Assembly (NCBI GenBank): GCA_003598085.1
Contig: QZKU01000114.1
Location: forward strand, 35,758 to 99,757
Source of the DNA: Candidatus Abyssobacteria bacterium SURF_5
GTDB lineage: Bacteria; Abyssobacteria; SURF-5
Direction: 5' to 3'
Length of the DNA stretch: 64,000 bases
Shown piece after piece: positions 43,565 through 52,095 of this stretch. The stretch's first letter is position 1. The number at the start of each line of letters is the position of its first letter. A program made the position numbers and the translations under genes. The notes under the pieces were generated by a model. The model was not told where the DNA came from, did not search any database, and worked only from the letters and a program-made list of their open reading frames with translations.

Positions 43565-44950
43565 GTGGAGTCGTTGACAGAAGAGACGGGTACCCTGAGA
43601 AGGCGGGTTTTGTCTCCCACCATAGTACTTCTGGCGGGGTTTGGAGCCACTATCTTGCTGGGAACCTCGCTTCTCATGTTGCCGGTGATGGTGGACGAAG
43701 GCCGCATATCGTTAATAAATGCCTTATTCACAGCAACTTCCGCCGTCTGCGTTACCGGCCTGGTCGTTGTGGATACCGGCACGTATTTTTCTCCTGTGGG
43801 ACAATGGACAATCCTGCTGCTGATCCAAATCGGCGCCCTTGGCATTTTCACGTTCTCGACCTTCTTTGTTCTTATCCTCAGAGGGGACACTTCTTTGCGG
43901 GGCAGAATGCTCATCCAGGAGACGATGACCCATTTTCCGTACCGGAACCTGTTTCGACTGGTAAGAAATATCCTTCTGTTCACCTTTGTCACTGAAGCGA
44001 TCGGCGCTATCTTGCTCTGGCTTTGCTTCAGAGAATATTTCAGCCAGACTCGCTCGGGCTATGTTGCTATTTTTCATTCGATATCTGCCTTCTGCAATGC
44101 CGGCTTCTCAATATTACCGAGCGGCCTTGAGGATTTTTCGGCGCATGTGCCCATTAACCTCATAGTGATGTCATTGATAATCGTCGGAGGGCTCGGATTC
44201 ACCGTTCTGACGGATGTCGTAGCCATCTTGCTTCCCCACAAAACAAAATTCCGGCGTCTCTCCCTGCACTCGCGCGTGGTTCTCATGTCGACGATCGCGC
44301 TGATCGCGGGAGGCGCAGTTCTGTTCTGGCTGTTTGAATTGAATAACCCGGCCTTCGCCGGACGACCCATTTCCCAGCAGATTCTTGTATCATTCTTTCA
44401 ATCGGTAACTGCCAGAACCGCGGGTTTTAACACCATAAGCATCGCCGGCGTCACCAATGCGACGCTTTTTCTCCTGATTTTTCTGATGTTTGTCGGCGCG
44501 TCACCCGGATCGGTTGGCGGCGGAATCAAGACGACAACTTTTTCAATTTATCTGATAATGGTGATATCCTATCTTCGGGGTAAACAGCATGTGGAGATTT
44601 TCGGTCGAACTATTCCGGCGCGAATTATCTCCAAGGCGGTGGCCACAACCGCAATGGCATTTGCCTTGATCGTGGGGTCAACCATTCTGTTGCTTGTCTT
44701 TGAAAGCGGGAATGGCGGCAACTTCTCTCACCTGTTTTTCATCGATTGGCTGTTCGAAGTGGTTTCGGCTTTCGGAACGGTCGGCCTCTCCACAGGTGTT
44801 ACCTCTTACCTGAGCCCCGGCAGCAAGCTCGTTATCATTGCGACAATGTTCATCGGGCGGCTGGGCCCCCTGGGGTTGGCTCTTTCTCTGCTCGGACGGG
44901 AGTTGGAACAGCGATACAAATATCCCGAAGAAAATGTTATGATAGGTTAG
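43565..44950 (+). CDS. TrkH/KtrB-family potassium uptake membrane subunit
   Basis: 461 aa. Four repeats of membrane helix-pore loop-membrane helix with selectivity-filter-like glycines: SAVCVTGLVVVDTGTYF, SAFCNAGFSILPSG, TARTAGFNTISIAG and SAFGTVGLSTGVTSYL. GASPGSVGGGIKTTTF is typical of the family gating segment. The length fits KtrB-like proteins. An in-frame TTG at 43541 lies just upstream, but GGGGAGAAGC placed 7-8 nt before GTG 43565 indicates the latter start. Forms a channel with the TrkA protein encoded next, probably driven by Na+ or membrane potential. Confidence 0.92.
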   Translation: MESLTEETGTLRRRVLSPTIVLLAGFGATILLGTSLLMLPVMVDEGRISLINALFTATSAVCVTGLVVVDTGTYFSPVGQWTILLLIQIGALGIFTFSTFFVLILRGDTSLRGRMLIQETMTHFPYRNLFRLVRNILLFTFVTEAIGAILLWLCFREYFSQTRSGYVAIFHSISAFCNAGFSILPSGLEDFSAHVPINLIVMSLIIVGGLGFTVLTDVVAILLPHKTKFRRLSLHSRVVLMSTIALIAGGAVLFWLFELNNPAFAGRPISQQILVSFFQSVTARTAGFNTISIAGVTNATLFLLIFLMFVGASPGSVGGGIKTTTFSIYLIMVISYLRGKQHVEIFGRTIPARIISKAVATTAMAFALIVGSTILLLVFESGNGGNFSHLFFIDWLFEVVSAFGTVGLSTGVTSYLSPGSKLVIIATMFIGRLGPLGLALSLLGRELEQRYKYPEENVMIG

Positions 44951-44962
44951 GAGGGATTCCCA

Positions 44963-45640
44963 GTGAAAAGATTTGCCGTTTTAGGCTTGGGAAATTTCGG
45001 ATCTCATCTGGCGCGCTCTCTCGCCCGCAAAGGGGCGGAGGTGCTGGCCGTTGACATAGACGAGCAAGCGGTCCTGAATATCAAGGACTCGGTAACGCAA
45101 GCCGTGGTCGCAAACGCGTCCGATAAGAAGGCTCTGCTCTCACTCGATATCGAAAAGTTCGACTGCGTCGTCGTCAGCCTCGGAGAAAAAGTGGATGCCT
45201 CCATCCTTATCGCCCTCTTCTTGAAAAAAGTGGGCGTTAAGGAAATACTGGTTAAAGCCATTAGCGAGGACCATGTCGAAGCCCTCAAGAATGTCGGCGC
45301 GACCATTGTCGTCTTCCCCGAGCGCGACATCGCAGAGAAAGTGGCTGATAACCTGATTACGCCAAACCTGATTGACTTCATCCCCGTCAGCGATGGCCAC
45401 AGCATCGTGGAAATAAAAGCTCCCCATGAATTCTTCGGAAGAACTTTGGCGGATCTGAAGCTGCGGAATCGTTTCGGGGTTCACGTGCTGGCAGTCAGAA
45501 CACCGGAGAAACAGGAAATCACGACTCGGAAGACCGGAAATGTAGAAATCCCCGACGGCGATTTTCGAATTCAGGAAAACCAAGTGCTCATTATCATGGG
45601 CGAGAACAGAAATATCGAGAAGATCAGAAAACTGTCCTAG
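44963..45640 (+). CDS. TrkA/KtrA-family potassium uptake regulator
   Basis: 225 aa. RCK N domain with Rossmann motif FAVLGLGNFGSHLA and an acidic ligand in VLAVDIDEQAV, then RCK C domain (SIVEIKAPHEFFGRTLADLKLRNRFGVHVLAVR). Binds NAD(H)/ATP/ADP and gates the membrane subunit. GTG start, with AGGAGG 8 nt upstream; 12 nt after trkH. Cytoplasmic, in an octameric ring in characterised relatives. Converges with hslV, 19 nt between stops. Confidence 0.93.
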   Translation: MKRFAVLGLGNFGSHLARSLARKGAEVLAVDIDEQAVLNIKDSVTQAVVANASDKKALLSLDIEKFDCVVVSLGEKVDASILIALFLKKVGVKEILVKAISEDHVEALKNVGATIVVFPERDIAEKVADNLITPNLIDFIPVSDGHSIVEIKAPHEFFGRTLADLKLRNRFGVHVLAVRTPEKQEITTRKTGNVEIPDGDFRIQENQVLIIMGENRNIEKIRKLS

Positions 45641-45659
45641 AGAGCCGCCCCGCCGCATT

Positions 45660-46196
45660 CTATTCCGCCTGCAATGTCTCGACCGTAATATTTTCATTCG
45701 TATAAATGCAAATGGATGCCGCCGTCAACAGGGACTCCCTGACGATCTGCTCCGCGTCGAGGTCGGAATGTTTAATGAGCGCCCGCGCCGCCGCAAGGGC
45801 GAATGGACCGCCGGAACCGATGGCGATTATGCCGTCGTCAGGCTCGACGATCTCTCCCGTCCCCGATAACAGAAGCGAATGAGTGGAATCGACCACCGCC
45901 AGCAGCGCTTCCAATCTGCGCAAATACTTGTCCGTCCGCCAGTCCTTCGCCAGTTCGACTGCCGCCCGCTGAAGATTCGCCTTGTACTGCGACAGCTTCG
46001 CATCAAACCGCTCAAAAAGCGTGATCGCGTCGGCGGCAGCCCCTGCAAAGCCCGCAAGAACTTTTCCTTCCGCCAATCTCCGGATTTTCACCGCCCGGTG
46101 CTTGACAATCGTCTCCGAAAGGGTCACCTGTCCATCTCCGCCAAGAGCAACTATCCCTTTATGCCTGACCGCCAGCACAGTCGTTCCACGAAACAT
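45660..46196 (-). CDS. hslV: HslV (ClpQ) protease subunit
   Basis: 178 aa. N-terminal-nucleophile hydrolase: [33 protein letters not shown], seen in pieces here as [11 protein letters not shown] and LGGDGQVTL, then [22 protein letters not shown] and [17 protein letters not shown]. The catalytic Thr follows removal of the short N-terminus. GGAGGGCGGATAAC precedes the ATG at 46196, so the longer frame to 46244 is wrong. The partner ATPase HslU is normally encoded directly downstream but here the next gene is convergent trkA. The hexameric peptidase would need HslU from elsewhere. Confidence 0.93.
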   Translation of the reverse strand: MFRGTTVLAVRHKGIVALGGDGQVTLSETIVKHRAVKIRRLAEGKVLAGFAGAAADAITLFERFDAKLSQYKANLQRAAVELAKDWRTDKYLRRLEALLAVVDSTHSLLLSGTGEIVEPDDGIIAIGSGGPFALAAARALIKHSDLDAEQIVRESLLTAASICIYTNENITVETLQAE

Positions 46197-46197
46197 G

Positions 46198-47118
46198 TTA
46201 TCCGCCCTCCGGTTTCCGCCGCGCATGAGGATGCGCCCGATCATACATGATCCGCAGCCGCTCAGCGCTTACATGCGTATATATTTGAGTGGTCGAGAGA
46301 CTCGAATGACCGAGCAGTTCCTGAACGTCGCGCAGATCCGCCCCTCCGTCCAACAGATGAGTCGCAAAACTGTGGCGAAGCGTGTGCGGGCTTACTGACC
46401 GGCCACCCCACAGTTTTCGCGAGTACTTCGTAACGATCCGGTGCAGATCTCGCTCCTGCAACGGACGCCCTGTCCTGCTGAGAAAAATCCTGTTCCGGGA
46501 GAGCCCCCTGTCCCACGAGGCCCGCTCAGGCAAATAGCTTCGCACTGCGTCCACCGCATATCTGCCCAGCAAGACCATCCGCTGCTTTCCACCTTTTCCC
46601 GTGACTTTCATGACGCCGCCAAGCAGGTCCATGTCGCTCAAATCAGCCGCCGCCAATTCGGCCACACGGACTCCGGTCGAGTAAAACACCTCGAGGATCG
46701 CGCGGTCGCGCAGGCCCGCCAGCGCGTCCTTTTCCGGACATTCCAGCAGCAGCTTCACCTCGTCAACCGTAAGAAATTCGGGAAGATGCCTGCGCACTTT
46801 CGGCGTGGAGATCTCCTCGGCCGGATTTTCGAAAATGATCCGCTCGCGCTGCAGGAAGGAGAAGAAGCTTCGCACGGTCGAGAGCTTTCGGGCAATGCTT
46901 CGCCGCGACGCTCCGCTCGCATGCAACGAGGCAAGATACGCTCGCAGCTTCAGGGTATCGATCAGCCGGAGCGCCTCCGGATGGACCAGCGCGTCGTCAG
47001 AAGAGTTGTTTGCGAAAAGCAAGAGGCGCCGGATATCGGAAGCGTACGCGCGCACCGTATGCTTGCTGGCGTTGCGCTCGCTTCTCAGGTACTCCTCGAA
47101 AAGGGAAAGGCAATCCAT
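46198..47118 (-). CDS. xerC: Tyrosine recombinase XerC-like
   Basis: 306 aa. N-terminal SAM-like core-binding domain ([19 protein letters not shown]) and C-terminal catalytic domain with Arg in [12 protein letters not shown], Lys in [35 protein letters not shown] and the nucleophile Tyr in that last motif. Resolves chromosome dimers at dif. Located between topA and hslV, the place of xerC/codV in Firmicutes and many other phyla. Starts 6 nt after topA; ends 2 nt before the hslV ATG. Confidence 0.92.
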   Translation of the reverse strand: MDCLSLFEEYLRSERNASKHTVRAYASDIRRLLLFANNSSDDALVHPEALRLIDTLKLRAYLASLHASGASRRSIARKLSTVRSFFSFLQRERIIFENPAEEISTPKVRRHLPEFLTVDEVKLLLECPEKDALAGLRDRAILEVFYSTGVRVAELAAADLSDMDLLGGVMKVTGKGGKQRMVLLGRYAVDAVRSYLPERASWDRGLSRNRIFLSRTGRPLQERDLHRIVTKYSRKLWGGRSVSPHTLRHSFATHLLDGGADLRDVQELLGHSSLSTTQIYTHVSAERLRIMYDRAHPHARRKPEGG

Positions 47119-47123
47119 ACGCC

Positions 47124-49397
47124 TTAGAGTGCAGCCTCAGTTTTTACGTCTTCTTTATATGAGCACCCTTTCCTGGGACATTTGAACAGGTGCTTGCCGT
47201 CGCGCGTGTACTGCTCGACCAGATAATTCCCGCCGCACAACGGACAAGCCTTGGCCACCGGCTTGTTCCAACTGGCGAATTTGCAGTCGGGATACCGGCT
47301 GCAGCTGTAAAAGACACGCCCCCTCTTGGAGCGCCGCTCGACAACTTCACCTCCGCACCCGGGCTCGGGACACGCGACGCCGATACTTAGAGGCATGGCT
47401 GTCTTACACTCGGGATAATTAGAACAAGAAACAAAGCGGCCCATCCGCCCCATCTTCACTACCAATTGGCCGCCGCAGTTAGGGCAGGTCTTCCCGGAAA
47501 CGAGTTGCTGGGCCTCCTCTTGAGAGCCGGCACTGCCTTCTTCGGCTACTTTCTTCGTGGTCTTGCACTCGGGATATCCGGAGCAAGCGAGGAATTTCCC
47601 GTATCGGCCCCAGCGAAGAACCATTGGTTTCCCACAGTTTTCGCATGTCTCCTCGGTGGGAACCCCGTCTTTCTTTACATCCCGCATCTTCTGGCTTGCG
47701 GTCGCAAGCGAATCTTCAAATGGGCGATAAAATTCCCACAACACCTGCTGCCAATCGATCTTCCCTTCCTCGACCTCGTCGAGCTGTTCCTCCATTTTCG
47801 CCGTGAACTCGATGTCAAGTATCTTAGGGAAACTCTCGACAAGCAGATCATTAACCGTGCAGCCAAGATCGGTCGGTGAAAGCCTCCCTCTCTCGCGGTG
47901 CACGTACTTGCGCTTTTGAATCGTGTCAACGATCGTGGCGTACGTGCTGGGCCGCCCGATCCCCTGTTCCTCGAGCGCCTTCACAAGAGTGGCCTCCGTA
48001 AACCGGGGCGGCGGCTTCGTGAAATGCTGCTCCGGCTGCACGTCCTTCAGCTCCAATGCATCGTTTTCGACTACCGGCGGAAATGAAGTCTCTCGCTCCT
48101 CGCCGTTTCCGTTATCCTCCGATTCCTCTTTGTACAACACGAGAAATCCCTTGGATCGTAGTATCGAGCCCGACGCCCGCAGTAGGTACTTCGCGGCGGC
48201 TTCTATTTCAATCGTCGTCTGATCATAGATGGCGGGGGCCATTTGACTCGCGAGAAATCGGTTCCAGATCAGCGTGTACAACTGCAGGTACTCTTTCGGC
48301 AGATGCTGCGCGAGCCTTTCAGGCGTCCATTCCATTGAAGTTGGTCGAACAGCCTCATGCGCGTCCTGCGAGTCGCGCTTATTCTTGAACACATTCACAT
48401 GATTCGGCGGATAATATTCCCTGCCATATCGAGCAAGAATGTAGTTCAGCGCTTCATCCTGGGCCTCTTTCGAGATACGGACCGAATCCGTTCTCATATA
48501 GGTGATGAGCGCCACATTGCCTTCTCCCGGGATCTCCACGCCCTCATACAGTTCTTGTGCGAGCCGCATTGTCCTGGTCGGCCGCATCCTCAATTTTTTC
48601 GAAGCTTCCTGCTGCAGCGTGCTGGTGATGAAAGGCGGATACGGCCTGCGCCGAACCTCTTTCGTCTCGAGGTTCTTGACAACGTAAGACGCTTTGCGCA
48701 ATTCACCGGCAATCCTGCTCGCCTCCTCGCCATTCGCGACTTCGGCTTTTTCTCCCTCTATTTTCGCAAGCAACGCCTCGAACGGCGAATATCCCGCCTT
48801 CTGAAGCAGGGCCTTGATCGACCAGTATTCCTGCGGAACAAACTTGTTGATCTGCTCTTCCCGCTCGCACAGCAGCCGAACGGCCACTGACTGCACCCTC
48901 CCTGCGCTCAACCCCCGCTTGACCTTGTCCCACAGAAGCGGGCTGATCTTGTATCCAACCAGGCGATCAAGAATCCGTCGCGCCTGCTGCGCGTTCACCA
49001 GAGCCATATCGATGTCCCGCGGATGGCGGATCGCTTCCTGAACGGCATTCCGCGTGATCTCGTTGAAGACGATCCGCTTCATCTTCTTATTGGCCTGTGA
49101 GCCGAGCGCCTCCTGAATATGCCATCCGATAGCCTCGCCCTCGCGGTCGAAGTCCGGCGCGAGGTATATGATTTCGGCATCCTGAGCCTCTTTTTTGAGA
49201 CGGCTGACAATCTTTTTCTTGCCGCTCAGAATCGTGTATTTGGGCCGGAAGTTGCCGTCAACATCCACCCCGAGTTCCTTTTCCGGCAAATCACGGACGT
49301 GCCCCATCGAGGCTTCAACGTGATATTCTTTGCCCAAATATTTGTTTATAGTCTTCGCTTTTGCAGGCGACTCTACTACCAACAGTTTCTTGGCCAC
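47124..49397 (-). CDS. topA: DNA topoisomerase I
   Basis: 757 aa, type IA enzyme that relaxes negative supercoils. Toprim start MAKKLLVVESPAKAKTIN, acidic triad in LAPDFDREGEAIGWH, active-site Tyr in LITYMRTDSVRIS, GIGRPSTYATIVDTI, and three to four C-terminal zinc ribbons (CENCGKPMVLRWGRYGKFLAC, CPNCGGQLVVKMGRMGRFVSC, CPEPGCGG..., CPLCGGNYLVEQYTR). All four ribbons keep their Cys. Begins 4 nt after the NYN gene in a shared transcript with xerC and hslV. Confidence 0.96.
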   Translation of the reverse strand: MAKKLLVVESPAKAKTINKYLGKEYHVEASMGHVRDLPEKELGVDVDGNFRPKYTILSGKKKIVSRLKKEAQDAEIIYLAPDFDREGEAIGWHIQEALGSQANKKMKRIVFNEITRNAVQEAIRHPRDIDMALVNAQQARRILDRLVGYKISPLLWDKVKRGLSAGRVQSVAVRLLCEREEQINKFVPQEYWSIKALLQKAGYSPFEALLAKIEGEKAEVANGEEASRIAGELRKASYVVKNLETKEVRRRPYPPFITSTLQQEASKKLRMRPTRTMRLAQELYEGVEIPGEGNVALITYMRTDSVRISKEAQDEALNYILARYGREYYPPNHVNVFKNKRDSQDAHEAVRPTSMEWTPERLAQHLPKEYLQLYTLIWNRFLASQMAPAIYDQTTIEIEAAAKYLLRASGSILRSKGFLVLYKEESEDNGNGEERETSFPPVVENDALELKDVQPEQHFTKPPPRFTEATLVKALEEQGIGRPSTYATIVDTIQKRKYVHRERGRLSPTDLGCTVNDLLVESFPKILDIEFTAKMEEQLDEVEEGKIDWQQVLWEFYRPFEDSLATASQKMRDVKKDGVPTEETCENCGKPMVLRWGRYGKFLACSGYPECKTTKKVAEEGSAGSQEEAQQLVSGKTCPNCGGQLVVKMGRMGRFVSCSNYPECKTAMPLSIGVACPEPGCGGEVVERRSKRGRVFYSCSRYPDCKFASWNKPVAKACPLCGGNYLVEQYTRDGKHLFKCPRKGCSYKEDVKTEAAL

Positions 49398-49400
49398 GAA

Positions 49401-49865
49401 TCAACTTCTCCTTTTCCTGAAATATTTCAGCCACTCCTCGACATCGACCTCCTCCCGCAGGTAACCGGGAACAGGCCGGCGTTTCGGAGCCGGCGATTCC
49501 AATGTTCGTGCAAATTCCTCAGCGCTTATCGTCCGTGCCCGCCGGCTGCGCGCGCACCTGCGGATCTCATTGTCCGAAGATACAACGGTCAGACCTTTCG
49601 GGTTCGGGTCCTTTCTGATCATCTCGATGATGATTTCATCGGCAGAAATTGGGGGCAGCGCGAAAATAACCCGCACGTCACCCCTTTCGTAACGCGGCCC
49701 TGAATACAATTCAGCCGCGCGATCAAAAACCACTGTAACCTTTTGACGCCGTAACTGCAAATGTTGTGCCAGAATCCGGATCAATTGCTCTTCATCATCG
49801 GGATCGGCCAGAGAGATCCCCGACATTTTCCCGATCAAGTTGTGTCCATCAATAAGTAGCGCCAT
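49401..49865 (-). CDS. NYN/YacP-like RNase-fold protein
   Basis: 154 aa. PIN-like NYN domain: LLIDGHNLIGK (first acidic motif), VTVVFDRAAELYSG, ADEIIIEMIRKDP and VVSSDNEIRRCARS, with the acidic residues expected for metal binding. The C-terminus (PGYLREEVDVEEWLKYFRKRR) is typical of YacP. In B. subtilis the YacP (Rae1) relative is a ribosome-associated endoribonuclease. First gene of the operon NYN-topA-xerC-hslV, with a perfect promoter upstream. Confidence 0.85.
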   Translation of the reverse strand: MALLIDGHNLIGKMSGISLADPDDEEQLIRILAQHLQLRRQKVTVVFDRAAELYSGPRYERGDVRVIFALPPISADEIIIEMIRKDPNPKGLTVVSSDNEIRRCARSRRARTISAEEFARTLESPAPKRRPVPGYLREEVDVEEWLKYFRKRRS

Positions 49866-49908
49866 TTTTCATCACAACTCTAGAATACCACAATTCGGTT
49901 AATCGCGC

Positions 49909-49937
49909 ATTATAGTCACAGCGCCCCCCCTTGTCAA
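49909..49937 (-). promoter_or_regulatory. Sigma-70 promoter of the NYN-topA-xerC-hslV operon
   Basis: On the minus strand: TTGACA (49937-49932), 17 bp, TATAAT (49914-49909), both perfect. Leader of about 35 nt to the ATG at 49865. Confidence 0.85.
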
Positions 49938-50020
49938 ATTACCAAAGCCTCAAAAGGAACACTCCCTCGTTCAAATGAGCAACCCCGGCAATATTTGCCG
50001 CCCCGCAACCATGTGCCCCC

Positions 50021-50053
50021 TTGCAAGAAAAGGGGGAATCGATATTCCCCCTT
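50021..50053 (-). terminator. Rho-independent terminator of the CBS-domain gene
   Basis: A 10-bp stem AAGGGGGAAT/ATTCCCCCTT with loop ATCG on the minus strand, followed by TTTTCTTGC. It lies about 25 nt after the stop of the CBS gene. Confidence 0.75.
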
Positions 50054-50077
50054 CTCGACACCTTTCGCTGCTGTCTT

Positions 50078-50515
50078 TTAACGTTCCGGTCTTGCGGGCT
50101 CAGAAACCTCGCGCAACGCTTCGCCGACCAGTGCTCCGCTTAAATGAACCGCCAGATCGCCGAGCGAGACAATGCCCACAACCTGGTTCTCTTCATTTTT
50201 CACGATTAGCCGGCGTATCTGGTTCGTTTCCATCAGCCTGATCGCTTCATCGACATCGGCATCCTCATTGCATGAGATGACATCCGTTGTCATTATTTGG
50301 CTCACGTTAAAAGTATTCGGGTCATAGCCCTCCGCAACGGCTCGTATCGTGATGTCGCGATCCGTTATCATTCCAACCAACCGATTATTATCAAAAACCG
50401 GCAGCACACCTATATTCAGCTCCTTCATCTTCCGAGCCGCGTCGGCAATCGAATCCGATTGATGAATCGATTCCACATTGCGTGTCATAACGTCACGTAT
50501 CTTCACTTGATTCAC
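50078..50515 (-). CDS. Tandem CBS-domain protein
   Basis: 145 aa, two CBS domains (VKIRDVMTRNVESIHQSDS and FNVSQIMTTDVISCNEDAD) and nothing else apart from a short C-terminal tail (GEALREVSEPARPER). Such pairs bind adenosine nucleotides or NAD and regulate other proteins. Start is a GTG at 50515, or a second in-frame GTG at 50506 that lies farther from GGGGG; either gives the same domains. No enzyme partner is adjacent. It has its own terminator. Confidence 0.88.
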   Translation of the reverse strand: MNQVKIRDVMTRNVESIHQSDSIADAARKMKELNIGVLPVFDNNRLVGMITDRDITIRAVAEGYDPNTFNVSQIMTTDVISCNEDADVDEAIRLMETNQIRRLIVKNEENQVVGIVSLGDLAVHLSGALVGEALREVSEPARPER

Positions 50516-50646
50516 CCCCTTTTCCCCTTCTTCCCGTCTGAAGACGTTCGAAGAGCGGTATATTTACCTATAATAGTATTGCAATCATCAAATGGAGGGC
50601 GCAAGGGAAGAACCGGTTACACTCTGAGCAGTAAGCAGTTCCGCGA

Positions 50647-51615
50647 TCAGACATCTCTGTCGGCAAGGGTAAGCATCCACGGCCCTTCCGGCGCCCGCGG
50701 ACCGTTTCGGATGTCCGAAAGGATACAGTCTTCGCGAGACCGGCAACGCATGAAACCAAAACGATGCAATCGCAGGTTTACTCCCTGAAAACTGAGATGG
50801 CTGAATCTCCAGGATCGACAATGATCGATAAGCAGGCGCATGCATTCCCGCTGCCGTCGAATGCAAACCAGGTCATAGATCTCTGCCGCGGTGCCGGAGA
50901 ATGCGTAAACGCAGTAGCCGATGCTTTCTCCATTTTCTATGAATTCGAAACTGGAAAGCCGCCGGGTCGGATTGTCACAAAACCGCCAGTTCAAGAACGC
51001 GGCCGACCGCACGCCTTGTATGAAATCGGAGGGCACATCGAAATCCTGCTTGAACCGAATGACCGGCTTCATCTGGATATTGCGCGGGGACGAACCAAAC
51101 CACATCAATGTGTACATCTCCGAGAATAAATCCAAGAGGAAAGACGCGGCTCTATGATGAAAAAAAACCTTCAGTTGCGAAAGAGCCAGGGGAAACAGCC
51201 ATACTTCAAGAGGGATAACGTGGTCCAGCTCATTCACTACGTGCGAAAGTTCATTCGGAAATCCGATGAGAAAATAGTTGCGCTCGTTCCCGGCAAACTT
51301 TGAAAGTTTTCCATATATCCCCTTGTTTCTGAATTGCTCCGCCATGAAGAGGTCCACATTCTGGAAAACATCGAATGCACCGGTTTTCGTGCTGGTGAAT
51401 CGACGCGGCGTGCGCGCGGTAAGTCCGATTATTCCTTTTTCCTCGTCTTCCGCAACATAAATACGGGCCGGTCCATCAGGGTTTTGAAAGTACTTCCAAT
51501 GCAGCCATTCGGACCGTCTAATACCGTAGTTGTGCCGCCGAAATAAGGCCGCGATTTCCGGGAGATCTTTTTCAGTTCCGCGGCGAAACGTACACCTTTT
51601 CACTTGTGTGTCCAT
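50647..51615 (-). CDS. GNAT-fold protein of unknown substrate
   Basis: 322 aa. The N-terminal half has an acetyltransferase look: RRGTEKDLPEIAALFRRHNYG, IYVAEDEEKGIIGLTARTPRRF and the loop EQFRNKGIYGKLSKFAGNER (glycine loop RNKGIYGKL). The C-terminal half repeats an alpha/beta pattern (GYCVYAFSGTAAEIYDLVCI, LIDHCRSWRFSHLSFQG) like a second, degenerate GNAT domain. GGAGGACATACATT precedes ATG 51615; a TTG at 51633 is upstream. Small-molecule or peptide acylation is likely, but I cannot name the substrate. The 131-nt gap to the CBS gene shows no other feature. Confidence 0.7.
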   Translation of the reverse strand: MDTQVKRCTFRRGTEKDLPEIAALFRRHNYGIRRSEWLHWKYFQNPDGPARIYVAEDEEKGIIGLTARTPRRFTSTKTGAFDVFQNVDLFMAEQFRNKGIYGKLSKFAGNERNYFLIGFPNELSHVVNELDHVIPLEVWLFPLALSQLKVFFHHRAASFLLDLFSEMYTLMWFGSSPRNIQMKPVIRFKQDFDVPSDFIQGVRSAAFLNWRFCDNPTRRLSSFEFIENGESIGYCVYAFSGTAAEIYDLVCIRRQRECMRLLIDHCRSWRFSHLSFQGVNLRLHRFGFMRCRSREDCILSDIRNGPRAPEGPWMLTLADRDV

Positions 51616-51769
51616 AATGTATGTCCTCCGCAAGGAAAGCTCAAGATGCTTTCATCCTAAAGCCTTCATTTATAATGCTCCCGCAGAAATGAACTTAATT
51701 AAAGGGGCTGAAGAAGTGCTGATTGAAATGTGTCATCCGACTTTCAGGTGAGCAATAGGAAAACCGACA

Positions 51770-51799
51770 TTGACAAATCTCCGACTCCCATGGTATATT
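51770..51799 (+). promoter_or_regulatory. Promoter of the riboflavin operon
   Basis: TTGACA (51770-51775), 18 bp, TATATT (51794-51799) with TGG before it. The transcript would begin near 51806, just before the FMN riboswitch. Confidence 0.8.
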
Positions 51800-51812
51800 G
51801 TCTTCATAAAAC

Positions 51813-51960
51813 GGCTTCGGGACAGGGTGAAATTCCTTACCGGCGGTATGGCGCCGTAAATGGGGCCGAGCCCGCGAGCGTATCTGGCTTTCAACCCCCA
51901 TGATATGCAGACTTGGTGAGAGGCCAGGGCCGACAGTGAAAGTCTGGATGGGAGAAGTCG
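51813..51960 (+). ncRNA. FMN riboswitch (RFN element)
   Basis: The conserved blocks appear in the order known for this element: AGGGTGAAATTCCTTACC, CGGCGGT, GCCCGCGAGCG, CTTTCAACCCC, ACTTGGTGAGAGGCCAGGGC, CGACAGTGAAAGTC and GGATGGGAGAAG. The outer stem pairs CTTC near 51815 with GAAG near 51954. With FMN bound, it should favour the terminator at 51986-52018 and shut down ribD-ribE-ribBA-ribH. Identification is by sequence alone, but the conservation is extensive. Confidence 0.95.
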
Positions 51961-51985
51961 ATCAGAAGAGAAGTGTCTCAAGTGT

Positions 51986-52018
51986 CCCGAAATGCCTTTG
52001 CATTTCGGGCTTTTGCTT
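51986..52018 (+). terminator. FMN-controlled attenuator
   Basis: A perfect 10-bp stem CCCGAAATGC / GCATTTCGGG with a 4-nt CTTT loop, followed by CTTTTGCTT. It sits 26 nt after the riboswitch and before ribD, which fits transcription attenuation rather than translational control. Confidence 0.85.
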
Positions 52019-52095
52019 GAGGGCACGTGCGGTGTTTTGCCTCTCCTGCAGACCTCCCGAAGCTTCTTAATTGGACCAAACTGAAGCAGTTGCAC

